A DNA stretch of 60,478 bases from Glutamicibacter uratoxydans (lineage in GTDB: Bacteria > Actinomycetota > Actinomycetes > Actinomycetales > Micrococcaceae), in assembly GCF_006539925.1 (NCBI RefSeq), contig NZ_BJNY01000022.1, positions 1 through 60,478 of the forward strand, written 5' to 3'. Every line of letters begins with the position of its first letter. Positions within the stretch are counted from its first letter, which is position 1. The notes beneath the pieces were generated by a model. That model was given only the letters and a program-made list of their open reading frames with translations, had not been told where the DNA came from and made no database searches. Both the position numbers and the translations under genes were made by a program. This document shows positions 53,035-60,478 of the stretch, one piece after another.

Positions 53035-53808
53035 ATGTCTGAGCTCAGCACCCGCACCGAAGCCCTGGCCGCGGCCCATGCCTCCGGAGGCCTGCTGGTG
53101 CTGCCCACCGTCTGGGACACCTTCAGCGCGCAGGTGGCGGCGGATGCCGGATTCGCCGCGCTGAGCATCGGCAGCCACCCGGTGGCGGACTCCATCGGCA
53201 GCCAGGACGGCGAGAAGATGGACTTCGGCCAGTACCTGCAGATCACCCGGCGCATCGTCGACGCGGTGAACCTGCCTCTGAGCGTCGACGTCGAATCCGG
53301 CTACGGGCTTCAACCTGCAGAACTGATCGGCAGGCTGCTGGAGGCCGGAGCCAGCGGGGCGAACATCGAAGACACCGTGCACAGCCAGGGCGGCAGGCTG
53401 CGCGAGCGCGCCGAACACGCCGACTACATCGCCGCGGCGCGCCAGGCCGCGGATGAGGCGGGACAGCCATTTGTCATCAACGGCCGCACCGATGCGTTCA
53501 AGGCCGGCACCGCGGTCTTCGCCGACCCGCTGGCAGAAGCAGCAGCGCGCATCAAGCTCATGGAACAGGCAGGGGCGCGCAGCGTCTACCCGGTGGGGCT
53601 GGGCACCACAGACCAGGTGGCGGCCATGGTGCAGGCGGTGGGCGTGCCGGTGAACGTCACCGCGCACCCGGTCAACGGGCACGGCGCCGGCGGGCTGGGG
53701 GAGCTTCAGGCCCTGGGCGTGCGCCGGGTCAGCTTCGGCCCGCTGTGGCAGAAGTGGCTGGCGGAACTCTCCTCGAAGCAGCTGGCCGCCTGGCTTCCCC
53801 GCCCCTAG
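53035..53808 (+). CDS. isocitrate lyase/PEP mutase superfamily enzyme
   Basis: 257 residues. TIM barrel with LLVLPTVWDTFSAQVAADAGFAALSIGSHPVADSIGSQDG, then PLSVDVESGYGL (Asp and Glu that bind Mg2+) and GANIEDTVH, and INGRTDAF. Members cleave or isomerise C-C or C-P bonds next to a carboxylate (for example 2-methylisocitrate lyase, PEP mutase, carboxyvinyl-phosphonate mutase). The KKCGH-type cysteine of true isocitrate lyase is absent, so a PEP mutase-like or oxaloacetate-decarboxylase role is more likely. Strong ribosome site (GAAAGGA). Confidence 0.9.
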   Translation: MSELSTRTEALAAAHASGGLLVLPTVWDTFSAQVAADAGFAALSIGSHPVADSIGSQDGEKMDFGQYLQITRRIVDAVNLPLSVDVESGYGLQPAELIGRLLEAGASGANIEDTVHSQGGRLRERAEHADYIAAARQAADEAGQPFVINGRTDAFKAGTAVFADPLAEAAARIKLMEQAGARSVYPVGLGTTDQVAAMVQAVGVPVNVTAHPVNGHGAGGLGELQALGVRRVSFGPLWQKWLAELSSKQLAAWLPRP

Positions 53809-53830
53809 CGCCGGGTCTTAGGCTGGGAAC

Positions 53831-54925
53831 ATGAGAAGGACGCAGCAGGGGCAAGACGAGCGCCGGACAGCCACTGCGGCGGGCAATCCGGGATTGCTCC
53901 GGGAACTGGAGCACCTCTCGCCGGGCTACTTCGCCCTGGTCATGGGCACCGGCATCATCTCCATCGGCCTGCACGACGTGGGCCAGGAAGCGGCCTCCAG
54001 GGTGCTGCTGGCCATCGCCGCGGCCAGCTATGTGCTGTTGTGGGTCCTGTATATCTGGCGGGCCTTCGCCTTCCGCGCCGCCATGCTGGCAGACCTGCGG
54101 GCCCCTGACATCGCCTTCGCCTACTTCACCGTGGTGGCCGGCACGGATGTGCTCGCGGTGCGCCTGGGCGCAGCCGGCTGGATCCAGCTGAGCCTGCCGC
54201 TGGTGTTCTTCGCCGCCTGCCTGTGGTTCGTGTTCGGCTACCTGCTGCCCTGGCAGGTGCTGATGACCCGCGACGGCAGGCCGATCCTCTCCCGCACCAA
54301 CGGCACCTGGTTCATCTGGGCGGTGGCCAGCCAGTCGCTGGCCATCGGCATGAGCGTGATCCAGCCCCATGTTTCCACCGGAAAATACCTGATCGGCCTG
54401 CTCGCGGTCATGTCATGGTCGGTGGGCGTGGCGCTCTACCTTGGCATTGCCGTGCTGGTGCTGCTGCGCATCGTGCACTTCGGCATCACCCCCAGGGAAT
54501 TTGAGCCGCCCTATTGGGTGGCCATGGGCGCCATGGCCATCGCGGTGGTGGCAGGCAGCAGGATCATCCAGATGGAGTCATCGCCCATGGTGGATGCCAC
54601 CAGGGTGCTGATTGCCGCCACCGTGGCGATGTTCTGGAGCTTCTGCCTGTGGCTGATCCCGATGCTCATCGGGGCAGGGATCTGGCGGCACCTGGTGCAC
54701 AAGGTGCCGCTGAAATACGTGCCGACCCTGTGGTCCATCGTCTTCCCGCTGGGCATGTTCGCCGTAGCGTCGATCAACCTGGGCCGGGTGGACCGCCTGC
54801 CGGTAGTGGAGGCGGTGGGCCACGGGGCGCTGGTGGTGTCGCTGATCGTCTGGGCCATCGTCTTCACCGCGATGCTGCGCCACGTGCTGATGGCCTGGTG
54901 GCGGGGGCGCCGGCCTACTTCTTGA
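53831..54925 (+). CDS. TDT family transporter (tellurite resistance/dicarboxylate, SLAC1-like)
   Basis: 364 residues with about ten membrane helices. TDT features: LSPGYFALVMGTGIISIGLHDVG at the first helix, WFVFGYLLPWQVLM, and GTWFIWAVASQSLAIG later. This family includes TehA (tellurite resistance), Mae1 (malate) and SLAC1 (anion channels). Substrate cannot be assigned. TAGGCT ends 6 nt before ATG, suggesting a leaderless start. The 3' end overlaps the convergent DinB gene by 11 bp. Confidence 0.9.
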   Translation: MRRTQQGQDERRTATAAGNPGLLRELEHLSPGYFALVMGTGIISIGLHDVGQEAASRVLLAIAAASYVLLWVLYIWRAFAFRAAMLADLRAPDIAFAYFTVVAGTDVLAVRLGAAGWIQLSLPLVFFAACLWFVFGYLLPWQVLMTRDGRPILSRTNGTWFIWAVASQSLAIGMSVIQPHVSTGKYLIGLLAVMSWSVGVALYLGIAVLVLLRIVHFGITPREFEPPYWVAMGAMAIAVVAGSRIIQMESSPMVDATRVLIAATVAMFWSFCLWLIPMLIGAGIWRHLVHKVPLKYVPTLWSIVFPLGMFAVASINLGRVDRLPVVEAVGHGALVVSLIVWAIVFTAMLRHVLMAWWRGRRPTS

Positions 54926-55421
54926 GCGCCCCGGCGGCGTAGGCAGCCTGGGCCACGTGGGCGGTCGCGTCGTCCACGATGGACACCAGCCGCACCGCAC
55001 GGGTCACCGGCGGCTGCCAGCGCTCGTCGACCACCTGCTCGAATTCTTCTTCGCTGAGCGTTGCCACATAGCCTTCCAGGGCGTTCAGCGAGGCATCCAC
55101 ATACTCGATGAGCAGCTGTTGGTCGTTGACCACGATCTGCCGGGCCTGCTCCTCGGTGTGCCCGTAGCCAATCGTGTCTCCCAGTTCGCCCAGGTTGAAG
55201 CGGTCGCGGTAGTCCTGCCACAGCTGCGGCTCGCCGCGCAGGTCCGCGAGCTGCGCGTCGACCTCGCGCCCGGTGTGCCACAGCAGCCAGGCGATGGAAT
55301 TCGGGTGGTCCGCCGGGTGGGCGTTCAGCTCCTGGACGGTCAGCGGGCGCAGGTTGTGCGCGGCATCGATGGGACGGTGGGCCATGCCTGCAAGGATCTC
55401 ATTGATGTTCATAACGCCCAT
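54915..55421 (-). CDS. DinB family protein (DUF664-like)
   Basis: 168 residues from ATG 55421 (an ATG 3 codons later is also possible). DinB-type four-helix bundle: IAWLLWHTGREVDAQLAD (His in the helix as metal ligand), FNLGELGDTIGYGHT, and DDATAHVAQAAYAAG with the second His. The actinobacterial DUF664 members are suspected metal-dependent thiol-transfer enzymes (mycothiol-linked); this cannot be verified from sequence alone. The long frame upstream of the start is antisense to a GNAT gene and is ignored. Confidence 0.85.
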   Translation of the reverse strand: MGVMNINEILAGMAHRPIDAAHNLRPLTVQELNAHPADHPNSIAWLLWHTGREVDAQLADLRGEPQLWQDYRDRFNLGELGDTIGYGHTEEQARQIVVNDQQLLIEYVDASLNALEGYVATLSEEEFEQVVDERWQPPVTRAVRLVSIVDDATAHVAQAAYAAGALKK

Positions 55422-55452
55422 TGTGCTCCACGCCAGCAGGCTTTGTAAGCCC

Positions 55453-56337
55453 CTAGGAGGCGCTGCGCACCAGCGTGAAGTCGGCGACCGGGGCGTCGGC
55501 GGCGAACCCTGCCGAGACGTAGGCCGCGATGGCTGCGGTATTCGCGCTCGTGGTGCCGACCATGGCGCTGGAGGCGCCCATGGAACGCAGCGCGGCCGCG
55601 GCGGCCAGGCTGATCGCCGTCCCGTAGCCGCGGCCCCGGTGCTGCGCGTGCACCCCGATCGGTTCCAGCAGCCCCGGTGCGCCGGGTCCGGCGGACCACA
55701 CGGCGGCCACCGCCGCCGGCTGGCCGTGCGCATCAAAGCCCAGCAGGCACTGTCCCTGGGCATAGAGCGGATTGCCGGTCATCCGCAGCCAGCTTTCCTC
55801 CAGCTGATCCAGCTGCCGCTCGTCGGCCTCGGCTGACCGAAACGCGCTGGCGTGCACCGCCAGCCACTGTCGGGCCCCGGAGGCATCGATGGCGTCAATC
55901 CGCAGCGAAGTGGCCGGCACCGGATCGGCCAGGGAACGGCGCAGGGTGGTCCAAGATTCTCCTTCCTGCCAGCCGGACTCCGTGAGCAGCAGGCCCAGCC
56001 GGCGTGCGCCGCGGGCCTCCACAGACACCGTGCCGGTGGTGAAAATGCGCCGGGCCACCGAGTTTAAGTCAGCTGCCATCTGTTCGGCCAGCGCTTGGTC
56101 ATCGCGCAGCTTTGGGTTCACAGCGATGCGAAGCAGGTCGGGGCCGTCCAGCAGGCCGATGGCCGCCAGCGCCCGGTCCTTGAGCCAGAACCTCAGGCTG
56201 TGGGCCGTGGCGTCCAGTCCGCGCAGCGAGTACCAGCCAAGATCGCCCGGGTGCAGCTGCAGCGGGAGCCGGTCATCCTGCCAGCGGGCAAGTTCTCCGG
56301 CGGCGCCGGGAATCTCGGATGCGGTTGGAGTGATCAT
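55453..56337 (-). CDS. GNAT N-acetyltransferase
   Basis: 294 residues, twice the length of a simple GNAT. The C-terminal GNAT domain is canonical: LLEPIGVHAQHRGRGYGTAISLAAAAAL (CoA loop RGRGYGT), followed by TSANTAAIAAYVSAGF. The N-terminal half is probably a degenerate GNAT domain giving a tandem arrangement as in some antibiotic acetyltransferases. Several in-frame ATGs exist; 56337 is a guess. It is followed by the DinB gene after 31 bp on the same strand. Confidence 0.83.
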   Translation of the reverse strand: MITPTASEIPGAAGELARWQDDRLPLQLHPGDLGWYSLRGLDATAHSLRFWLKDRALAAIGLLDGPDLLRIAVNPKLRDDQALAEQMAADLNSVARRIFTTGTVSVEARGARRLGLLLTESGWQEGESWTTLRRSLADPVPATSLRIDAIDASGARQWLAVHASAFRSAEADERQLDQLEESWLRMTGNPLYAQGQCLLGFDAHGQPAAVAAVWSAGPGAPGLLEPIGVHAQHRGRGYGTAISLAAAAALRSMGASSAMVGTTSANTAAIAAYVSAGFAADAPVADFTLVRSAS

Positions 56338-56435
56338 TTGCAGTCCCATCCGGCCATTCAAACAGTGGGCGCCGGCACTGGCAAGGGCAGGCGAATTCTT
56401 TGCCGGAACCCTTCAGGACCAGCCCCGGACTTGGG

Positions 56436-56441
56436 TAGTGT
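56436..56441 (+). promoter_or_regulatory. -10 box of two-domain VOC gene
   Basis: TAGTGT ends 7 nt before ATG 56449; no Shine-Dalgarno. Confidence 0.4.
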
Positions 56442-56448
56442 AAAGCCC

Positions 56449-57144
56449 ATGTACTTGGAAAACATTGTCTTCGACGCGGTCCACCCGCGCAGCTACGGCC
56501 AGTTCTACGAGCGGCTGCTGGGCACCGAAAAGCTCACCGATTCGGAGCACGGCTATGAAACCCGGGCGCGCTTCGACGCCGACTTCGCCCTGGACTTGTG
56601 CTTCCCGACCGTGGAACAGATACCGCAGCGCACCGGCCGGCTGCGCTTGATGCTGCGCGGACGCCAGGAGCAGTTCCACGAAGCCCGGCTGGTGTCTGCC
56701 GGAGCGGACGTCCAGACCTTTGAAGACCCTGGTGGGCACCTTTTCCGCGCGGACATCGACGGTCCGGAATACGCTGAAGACACCGCGCGCGTGGAAGCCA
56801 TGGTGCTGCAGTCTGCCGACCCATGGCGCGACGCGCAGTTCTGGTCGCTGCTTACCGGCTGGAAGCTGGTCGATGTTCCGGGCACTCCAGCGCTGATGCA
56901 GCTCGGCGTGAACAGCCCGGTGCTGATGTTCATCCGAGAGGAGCAGGCCAAGCCTCAAGGCGTGAAGAATTCGATGCACCTTGACCTGCGGCTGGAGCCG
57001 GAGGACGACCCGCAGGAGGTCTACGACATGGTGCAGGACGCCGGGGGAGTACAGCAGCATCCGGATTGGGGCCAGCTGCCGTGGAAGGTGTTCCAAGATC
57101 CCTCGGGCAATGAATTCTGCATCCTGCCCGCCTACGCCGGCTAG
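56449..57144 (+). CDS. two-domain VOC family protein
   Basis: 231 residues with two VOC modules: first NIVFDAVHPRSYGQFYERLLGTEKL and about 90 residues, second ADPWRDAQFWSLLTGWKLVD and KNSMHLDLRLEPEDD, ending VFQDPSGNEFCIL. Tandem VOC proteins often include the metal site in one module only; here the second (His in MHLDL, Glu in NEFC) is the better candidate. Expected roles are glyoxalase or drug resistance. Converges with the LLM oxidoreductase gene, overlapping its stop by 4 bp. Confidence 0.85.
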   Translation: MYLENIVFDAVHPRSYGQFYERLLGTEKLTDSEHGYETRARFDADFALDLCFPTVEQIPQRTGRLRLMLRGRQEQFHEARLVSAGADVQTFEDPGGHLFRADIDGPEYAEDTARVEAMVLQSADPWRDAQFWSLLTGWKLVDVPGTPALMQLGVNSPVLMFIREEQAKPQGVKNSMHLDLRLEPEDDPQEVYDMVQDAGGVQQHPDWGQLPWKVFQDPSGNEFCILPAYAG

Positions 57145-58184
57145 GCGGTCGCGTCAGGCCGCCAGCCCAGCACCGGCCCCAGGCGCTGCGCAATATCGGT
57201 GAGGATCTGCTCGTAGTCCTGCTGGTTGAAGCTGAAGGGCAGCGCAAAAGCCACTTCGTCGACTTCCCTGAACCCCGCATGGGCGTAGAGCTGCTCGGCG
57301 ATCTGTTCGCTGGAGCCGATCAGGTCCTTGGCGAAGAGCACGCCGCGCGGCCCCTGGGCGGCGGTGGTGCGGGGTGTGCGCTCGGCGACGTATTGCTCGT
57401 AGCGACGGACCTGTTCGGGGGTGGCCGAGTCGGTGGGGATCACCACCAGCCCCTGCGAAACCCGTGCCTGCTGGTGCCCGGCCTGGACGGCCGCCTGTCT
57501 AAATGCCTGGATCTGCGATTGCTGGACCAGGTCGAACCGCGGATTCGGATGCTCAGGTCCGGCGAACACCACGGAGCTGGTGAGCAGGTTGAATCCGTGT
57601 TCGCCTGCCCGGCGGGCGGAGTCCAAGCTGCCGGCCCCATACCAGAGCCGGCCGCGCAGCGTGGGGGAATGCGGCTCAACGCGGGCGGAGAATTCTTCCA
57701 CCACACCTTGCTTGCCGCGCAGTTCCCGCAGCTCTTCTCCGCTGATATAGCGGGCAAGACGCGCCGCGCGTTCGAACCCGAAGTCTTCCTGATCAGCGGT
57801 CTCCGGGTAGAGCTCATGCTTGATGGTGTCAAAGTTCATCGGGGTGCCGACGCTGATGCCCGAGTTGATACGGCCGCCGGAGAGCAGATCAACGGTGGCC
57901 AGATCTTCGGCCAGGCGCAGCGGGTTTTCCCACCCCAGGGGAGTGACAGCGGTGCCCAGCTGGATGCGGCTGGTGCGCTGGCTGGCAGCCGCCATGACGG
58001 CGATGGGCGAAGAGATGCCATACTGCAGATGTCGGTGGCGCAGCCAGGCGCTGTCGAAGCCCAGTGCTTCGCCCAATTCGATGATTTCCAGCGTGCTGTT
58101 GTGCCCGCGGGCCGGGTCGGCCGGGTCGAACAGGCCGATGGTCAAAAATCCCAGCTTGCGCAGCGGTGCTCCCGGCAGCGGCAT
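57141..58184 (-). CDS. LLM-class flavin-dependent oxidoreductase
   Basis: 347 residues of a luciferase-like barrel: RKLGFLTIGLF, LGEALGFDSAWLRHRHLQYGISSP, RIQLGTAVTPLGWENPLRLAEDLATVDLLSGGRINSGISVGTP, and a C-terminal segment with SSEQIAEQLYAHA. Such enzymes use FMN or F420 as a cofactor. Single-component alkanal-type or F420-dependent chemistry cannot be separated here. The 111 bp upstream lead to a divergently transcribed small membrane protein. Confidence 0.9.
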   Translation of the reverse strand: MPLPGAPLRKLGFLTIGLFDPADPARGHNSTLEIIELGEALGFDSAWLRHRHLQYGISSPIAVMAAASQRTSRIQLGTAVTPLGWENPLRLAEDLATVDLLSGGRINSGISVGTPMNFDTIKHELYPETADQEDFGFERAARLARYISGEELRELRGKQGVVEEFSARVEPHSPTLRGRLWYGAGSLDSARRAGEHGFNLLTSSVVFAGPEHPNPRFDLVQQSQIQAFRQAAVQAGHQQARVSQGLVVIPTDSATPEQVRRYEQYVAERTPRTTAAQGPRGVLFAKDLIGSSEQIAEQLYAHAGFREVDEVAFALPFSFNQQDYEQILTDIAQRLGPVLGWRPDATA

Positions 58185-58295
58185 ATTCGCTCCTCGCGTC
58201 TCGAAGTCAGCCCCATCCTAGCGCTGAGCGCCCCTGCATCCGCGTGGAATGTAACGAAGCATGTCAAAAGCTGGACCAGCAGATACACAGGGCAC

Positions 58296-58616
58296 ATGAA
58301 TCAAGCAGCGTTCTTCAGCAGGCGGACGATCGGCCCGCAGCTGTGCCTGGCCGGACTGGCGGCTGTAGTCGGCCGCGGCGTAGCACTGGTAACCATGGCA
58401 ATATTGTCTACCGGGCTGGGAGTGGCCGGCACGGTGGGCGGTGCGATCTTTTTGGCCTCCGACCCGCTGATGGCCCTGCGCTCCTTTGCCCCGGCGCAGA
58501 TGCCCGCCGACGGGTTTTGGATCATGCTCGCCTGCCTGGCGGGCCAGACGATCTTGGCAGTTGCAGTCATCCGCCGGGTGAAAGACGAAGGCAATGCGAG
58601 AAGGGAAGGCGCTTGA
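58296..58616 (+). CDS. small membrane protein coupled to a hydrolase
   Basis: 106 residues from ATG 58296; two hydrophobic regions (about 15-55 with a glycine-rich middle GLGVAGTVGGAIFLAS, and about 73-91) and a basic C-terminus. No family recognised. The frame is open far upstream, but that part is antisense to the LLM gene. Stop and next start overlap (TGATG), so the hydrolase is translated from the same mRNA. Confidence 0.55.
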   Translation: MNQAAFFSRRTIGPQLCLAGLAAVVGRGVALVTMAILSTGLGVAGTVGGAIFLASDPLMALRSFAPAQMPADGFWIMLACLAGQTILAVAVIRRVKDEGNARREGA

Positions 58617-59422
58617 TGAGCGAAGTGCAGTATCGTGCCGGCGAAGGGATCTTGCTGTTCATGATCCACGGCCAGGGGATCGACCACCGGCTGCTGCTGG
58701 CCCTCGAACCTGCCCTTGAACAGTGCGGCATCTTCGAAAGAATCTACATCGACCTGCCCGGCATGGGCAGCTGCCCCGCACTGGACGGAGAAGGCTCGCT
58801 GCAGGAATATGCGCAGTGGCTTGAAGCGCGCATTGCAGGCATTGCCGCGGGAAGAAAGTTCGCGCTGCTGGGCAACTCCATGGGAGGGCTGTTGGCCCAG
58901 CACATCGCAGACAGGTTCCCCGGACGCATCCTCGGCCTGGCGCTGCTGGCCAGCGTCGTCTATCCGCAGCAGGCCCAGCGCTCCCTGCCCGCCCGGCAAA
59001 TCGCCCACACCGACGAGCACTTGTTCAGCAAGCTGGATGCGCAGGACGCCATTGCCTACAAGGAAATGTCGGTGGTGCAAACCGAAGAAAACTGGCTGGC
59101 CTTCCAACGCTTCGCCCTGCCGGGGATCCGCAGCGCGAACCTGCGGGCACTGGCCAGGCTGGGCAAAAGATACGTGCTTGAACCGCTGCCGGTGCACGGC
59201 ACACGGGTGGAGGATTTCCCAACGCTGATCCTGTGCGGGACACTGGACCACATCTGCGGATTCGACGACCAGCTGGCGCTGCTGCGCCGCTACCAGCAGG
59301 CCGCCTACCAAGTCATCAAGCGCGCCGGGCACAACCTGCACCTGGACGCGCCGCAGCAGGTTCACCAAGCACTGCTCGACTGGGCGCAGAAGGTGGCAGG
59401 CTACGCGGGCCAGCCGCACTAG
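58616..59422 (+). CDS. alpha/beta hydrolase
   Basis: 268 residues. LFMIHGQGIDHRLL carries the HG oxyanion motif, nucleophile elbow LLGNSMGGLLAQ (Ser88), acid in GTLDHICGFDDQ and catalytic His in KRAGHNLHLDAPQQV. Ribosome site GGGAAGG 6-9 nt upstream of ATG 58616. Epoxide hydrolase, haloalkane dehalogenase and esterase are all possible. Coupled to the small membrane protein. Confidence 0.9.
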   Translation: MSEVQYRAGEGILLFMIHGQGIDHRLLLALEPALEQCGIFERIYIDLPGMGSCPALDGEGSLQEYAQWLEARIAGIAAGRKFALLGNSMGGLLAQHIADRFPGRILGLALLASVVYPQQAQRSLPARQIAHTDEHLFSKLDAQDAIAYKEMSVVQTEENWLAFQRFALPGIRSANLRALARLGKRYVLEPLPVHGTRVEDFPTLILCGTLDHICGFDDQLALLRRYQQAAYQVIKRAGHNLHLDAPQQVHQALLDWAQKVAGYAGQPH

Positions 59423-59524
59423 GGACAGTAGAAGTTGTTATCAATCCGTGCTTGTGCCAGCTGAAGATACAGCGATAAATTTCGAGTAGCGGCGCCTAGC
59501 CGCACAGAGTCAGAAGGAGTGGCA

Positions 59525-59989
59525 ATGGAAGATCTGCTCGTTCTTCGTGACTGGACCAGCATCGACGAGGTCCCCGAACTCCTGGATGTCTGGCGAAATT
59601 CTGCAGAGGGAGGCCGCGACCTGCTCTCGGCCGCAGATATCGATGCGGTGGCAGCGGCCCTGGAAGCCGTCTACACCCAGCAGGTGAGGGTGCGCATTGC
59701 ACAAAAGGGGCAGCGGATCATCGGCTTCTCCGCTTTCAGCCCCGGCAAGATCCAACTGCTGTGGGTGGCCCACCACGACAGGCACATGGGCATCGGCAGC
59801 GCCCTGCTCAACGACATCCTCGACCTAGCGCCGGGCATCTGCGTGCAAATCAACGGACAAAGCCCCAAAGCCCTCGAATTCTTCATAGAGCACGGCTTTG
59901 AAATCGATGTATCCATCCAAGCCCAGGAACCGGGGCTGCGCATCGACCTGCGCCACGTACCGAACGCCGTGGAGGACATGGCACGATAG
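59525..59989 (+). CDS. GNAT N-acetyltransferase, YjaB-like
   Basis: 154 residues. LLDVWRNSAEGGRDLLSAADI, then IQLLWVAHHDRHMGIGSALLNDIL (CoA loop HMGIGSA) and QINGQSPKALEFFIEHGF. Close in layout to the YjaB-like protein at 49578-50033. The CoA loop has HMGIGS, in which one glycine is replaced. GAAGGAG lies 6 nt before ATG 59525 (a GTG at 59519 is also in frame). OsmC follows after 4 nt, so the two share a transcript. Confidence 0.88.
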   Translation: MEDLLVLRDWTSIDEVPELLDVWRNSAEGGRDLLSAADIDAVAAALEAVYTQQVRVRIAQKGQRIIGFSAFSPGKIQLLWVAHHDRHMGIGSALLNDILDLAPGICVQINGQSPKALEFFIEHGFEIDVSIQAQEPGLRIDLRHVPNAVEDMAR

Positions 59990-59993
59990 ATCC

Positions 59994-60425
59994 ATGAGTG
60001 AAAATACCCGTGCGCTGCGTGAAGTCACAGTCGAGCGCACCGAATCCCGCCAGTACCGCGCCACCAGCCTCGCCAGCGGAGCGAGCATTGAATTCGGCCA
60101 GGGCGAAGGCCTGCTCTCGCCGGTGGAACTGCTCCTGGCGGCCATCGCAGGATGCTCCTCCATCGACGTCGACGTGGCCACCACGCGCAAGAGCGAACCG
60201 GAAAAATTTGAGGTGTCGGCTTCCGGGTACAAGCTTACCGAAGACGGAGCAAGCCGCATGGAGGACATCCACCTTGGCTTCGACCTGAAGTTCCCAGACA
60301 CCGAGGAAGGCCGCAAGGCCGCAGGAATGGTCGAGCGCATCGTCAAGCTCTCCCATGACAAGTACTGCACCGTCTCGCGCACCGTCGAGCTTGGCGCCAA
60401 GGTCACCAGCGAAGTAAAGAACTAG
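59994..60425 (+). CDS. OsmC family peroxiredoxin-like protein
   Basis: 143 residues. OsmC/Ohr fold: SPVELLLAAIAGCSSIDVDVA with the peroxidatic cysteine (Cys54) and HDKYCTVSRT with the resolving cysteine (Cys125). These remove organic hydroperoxides. Family of YhfA/OsmC-type, not Ohr, judging from the GCSSID motif. Start ATG 59994 lies 4 nt after the GNAT stop, suggesting coupled translation. The frame is open earlier but overlaps the GNAT gene. Confidence 0.92.
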   Translation: MSENTRALREVTVERTESRQYRATSLASGASIEFGQGEGLLSPVELLLAAIAGCSSIDVDVATTRKSEPEKFEVSASGYKLTEDGASRMEDIHLGFDLKFPDTEEGRKAAGMVERIVKLSHDKYCTVSRTVELGAKVTSEVKN

Positions 60426-60440
60426 GTTTTGCCCCGTGCA

Positions 60441-60478
60441 GCGGGCGCCGCCAGGATGAAATTCCCGGCGGCGCCCGC
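60441..60478 (+). terminator. OsmC terminator (cut by window end)
   Basis: GCGGGCGCCGCC pairs with GGCGGCGCCCGC, reaching the last base of the window, so the T-tract is not seen. Confidence 0.7.

Overview
The window looks like chromosomal DNA of a high-GC Gram-positive actinobacterium, most likely Micrococcaceae (Arthrobacter/Glutamicibacter type). This is inferred from protein resemblance and from the recognisable actinobacterial purine block (guaB, guaB3, SURF1, DUF3817, guaA), ispH-ychF with divergent xseAB, and frequent GTG starts. No rRNA, tRNA, CRISPR array, insertion sequence or phage gene was recognised.

Layout. Positions 1-3.6 kb: two overlapping small membrane proteins and an acyltransferase-3/SGNH O-acyltransferase. 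3.7-16.3 kb: GMP synthesis block with guaB (IMP dehydrogenase), a lipoprotein, VanZ, an unknown protein, guaB3 (lacks the catalytic cysteine motif), SURF1, DUF3817 and guaA. It is interrupted by a CsbD stress protein and by a TetR regulator translationally coupled to an SDR reductase/alpha-beta-hydrolase fusion. 16.5-20.9 kb: a large SF1-helicase-like protein with a C-terminal Vsr-like nuclease domain whose Walker A and B residues are substituted, coupled to a small unknown gene. 20.9-32.2 kb: housekeeping genes (SAF protein, 5-FTHF cyclo-ligase, GNAT, Lrp/AsnC, Nudix, orphan OpuAC-type lipoprotein, alaA, PPK2, xseBA, ispH, ychF).

32.4-50 kb is an accessory, less GC-rich stretch of small single-purpose enzymes: DUF4287, a BAAT-type hydrolase, four VOC or YCII genes, a P-loop kinase, nitrobindin, a FAD oxidoreductase/methyltransferase fusion with a divergent XRE-cupin regulator, LysR, HAD, and a run of MBL hydrolase, tyrosine phosphatase, 2H phosphoesterase and methyltransferase. 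Two neighbours here are broken: a methyltransferase (frameshift plus in-frame TAA) and a ComB-like phosphatase (one in-frame TAA).

50-60.5 kb: a DHA2-type drug exporter with a long coiled-coil tail, co-transcribed with a MarR regulator and preceded by matching inverted repeats; then a PEP mutase/isocitrate lyase family enzyme, a TDT transporter, DinB, GNATs, a two-domain VOC protein, an LLM flavin oxidoreductase, an alpha/beta hydrolase and OsmC.

Many genes have a -10-like hexamer only 5-9 nt before the start codon and no Shine-Dalgarno, which suggests frequent leaderless transcription. The best candidates for something new are the helicase-nuclease-like protein with a substituted ATPase core, the two uncommon fusion enzymes with their own regulators and palindromes, the exporter with its tail and MarR sites, and the 45-48 kb phosphoester/RNA-processing-like cluster.
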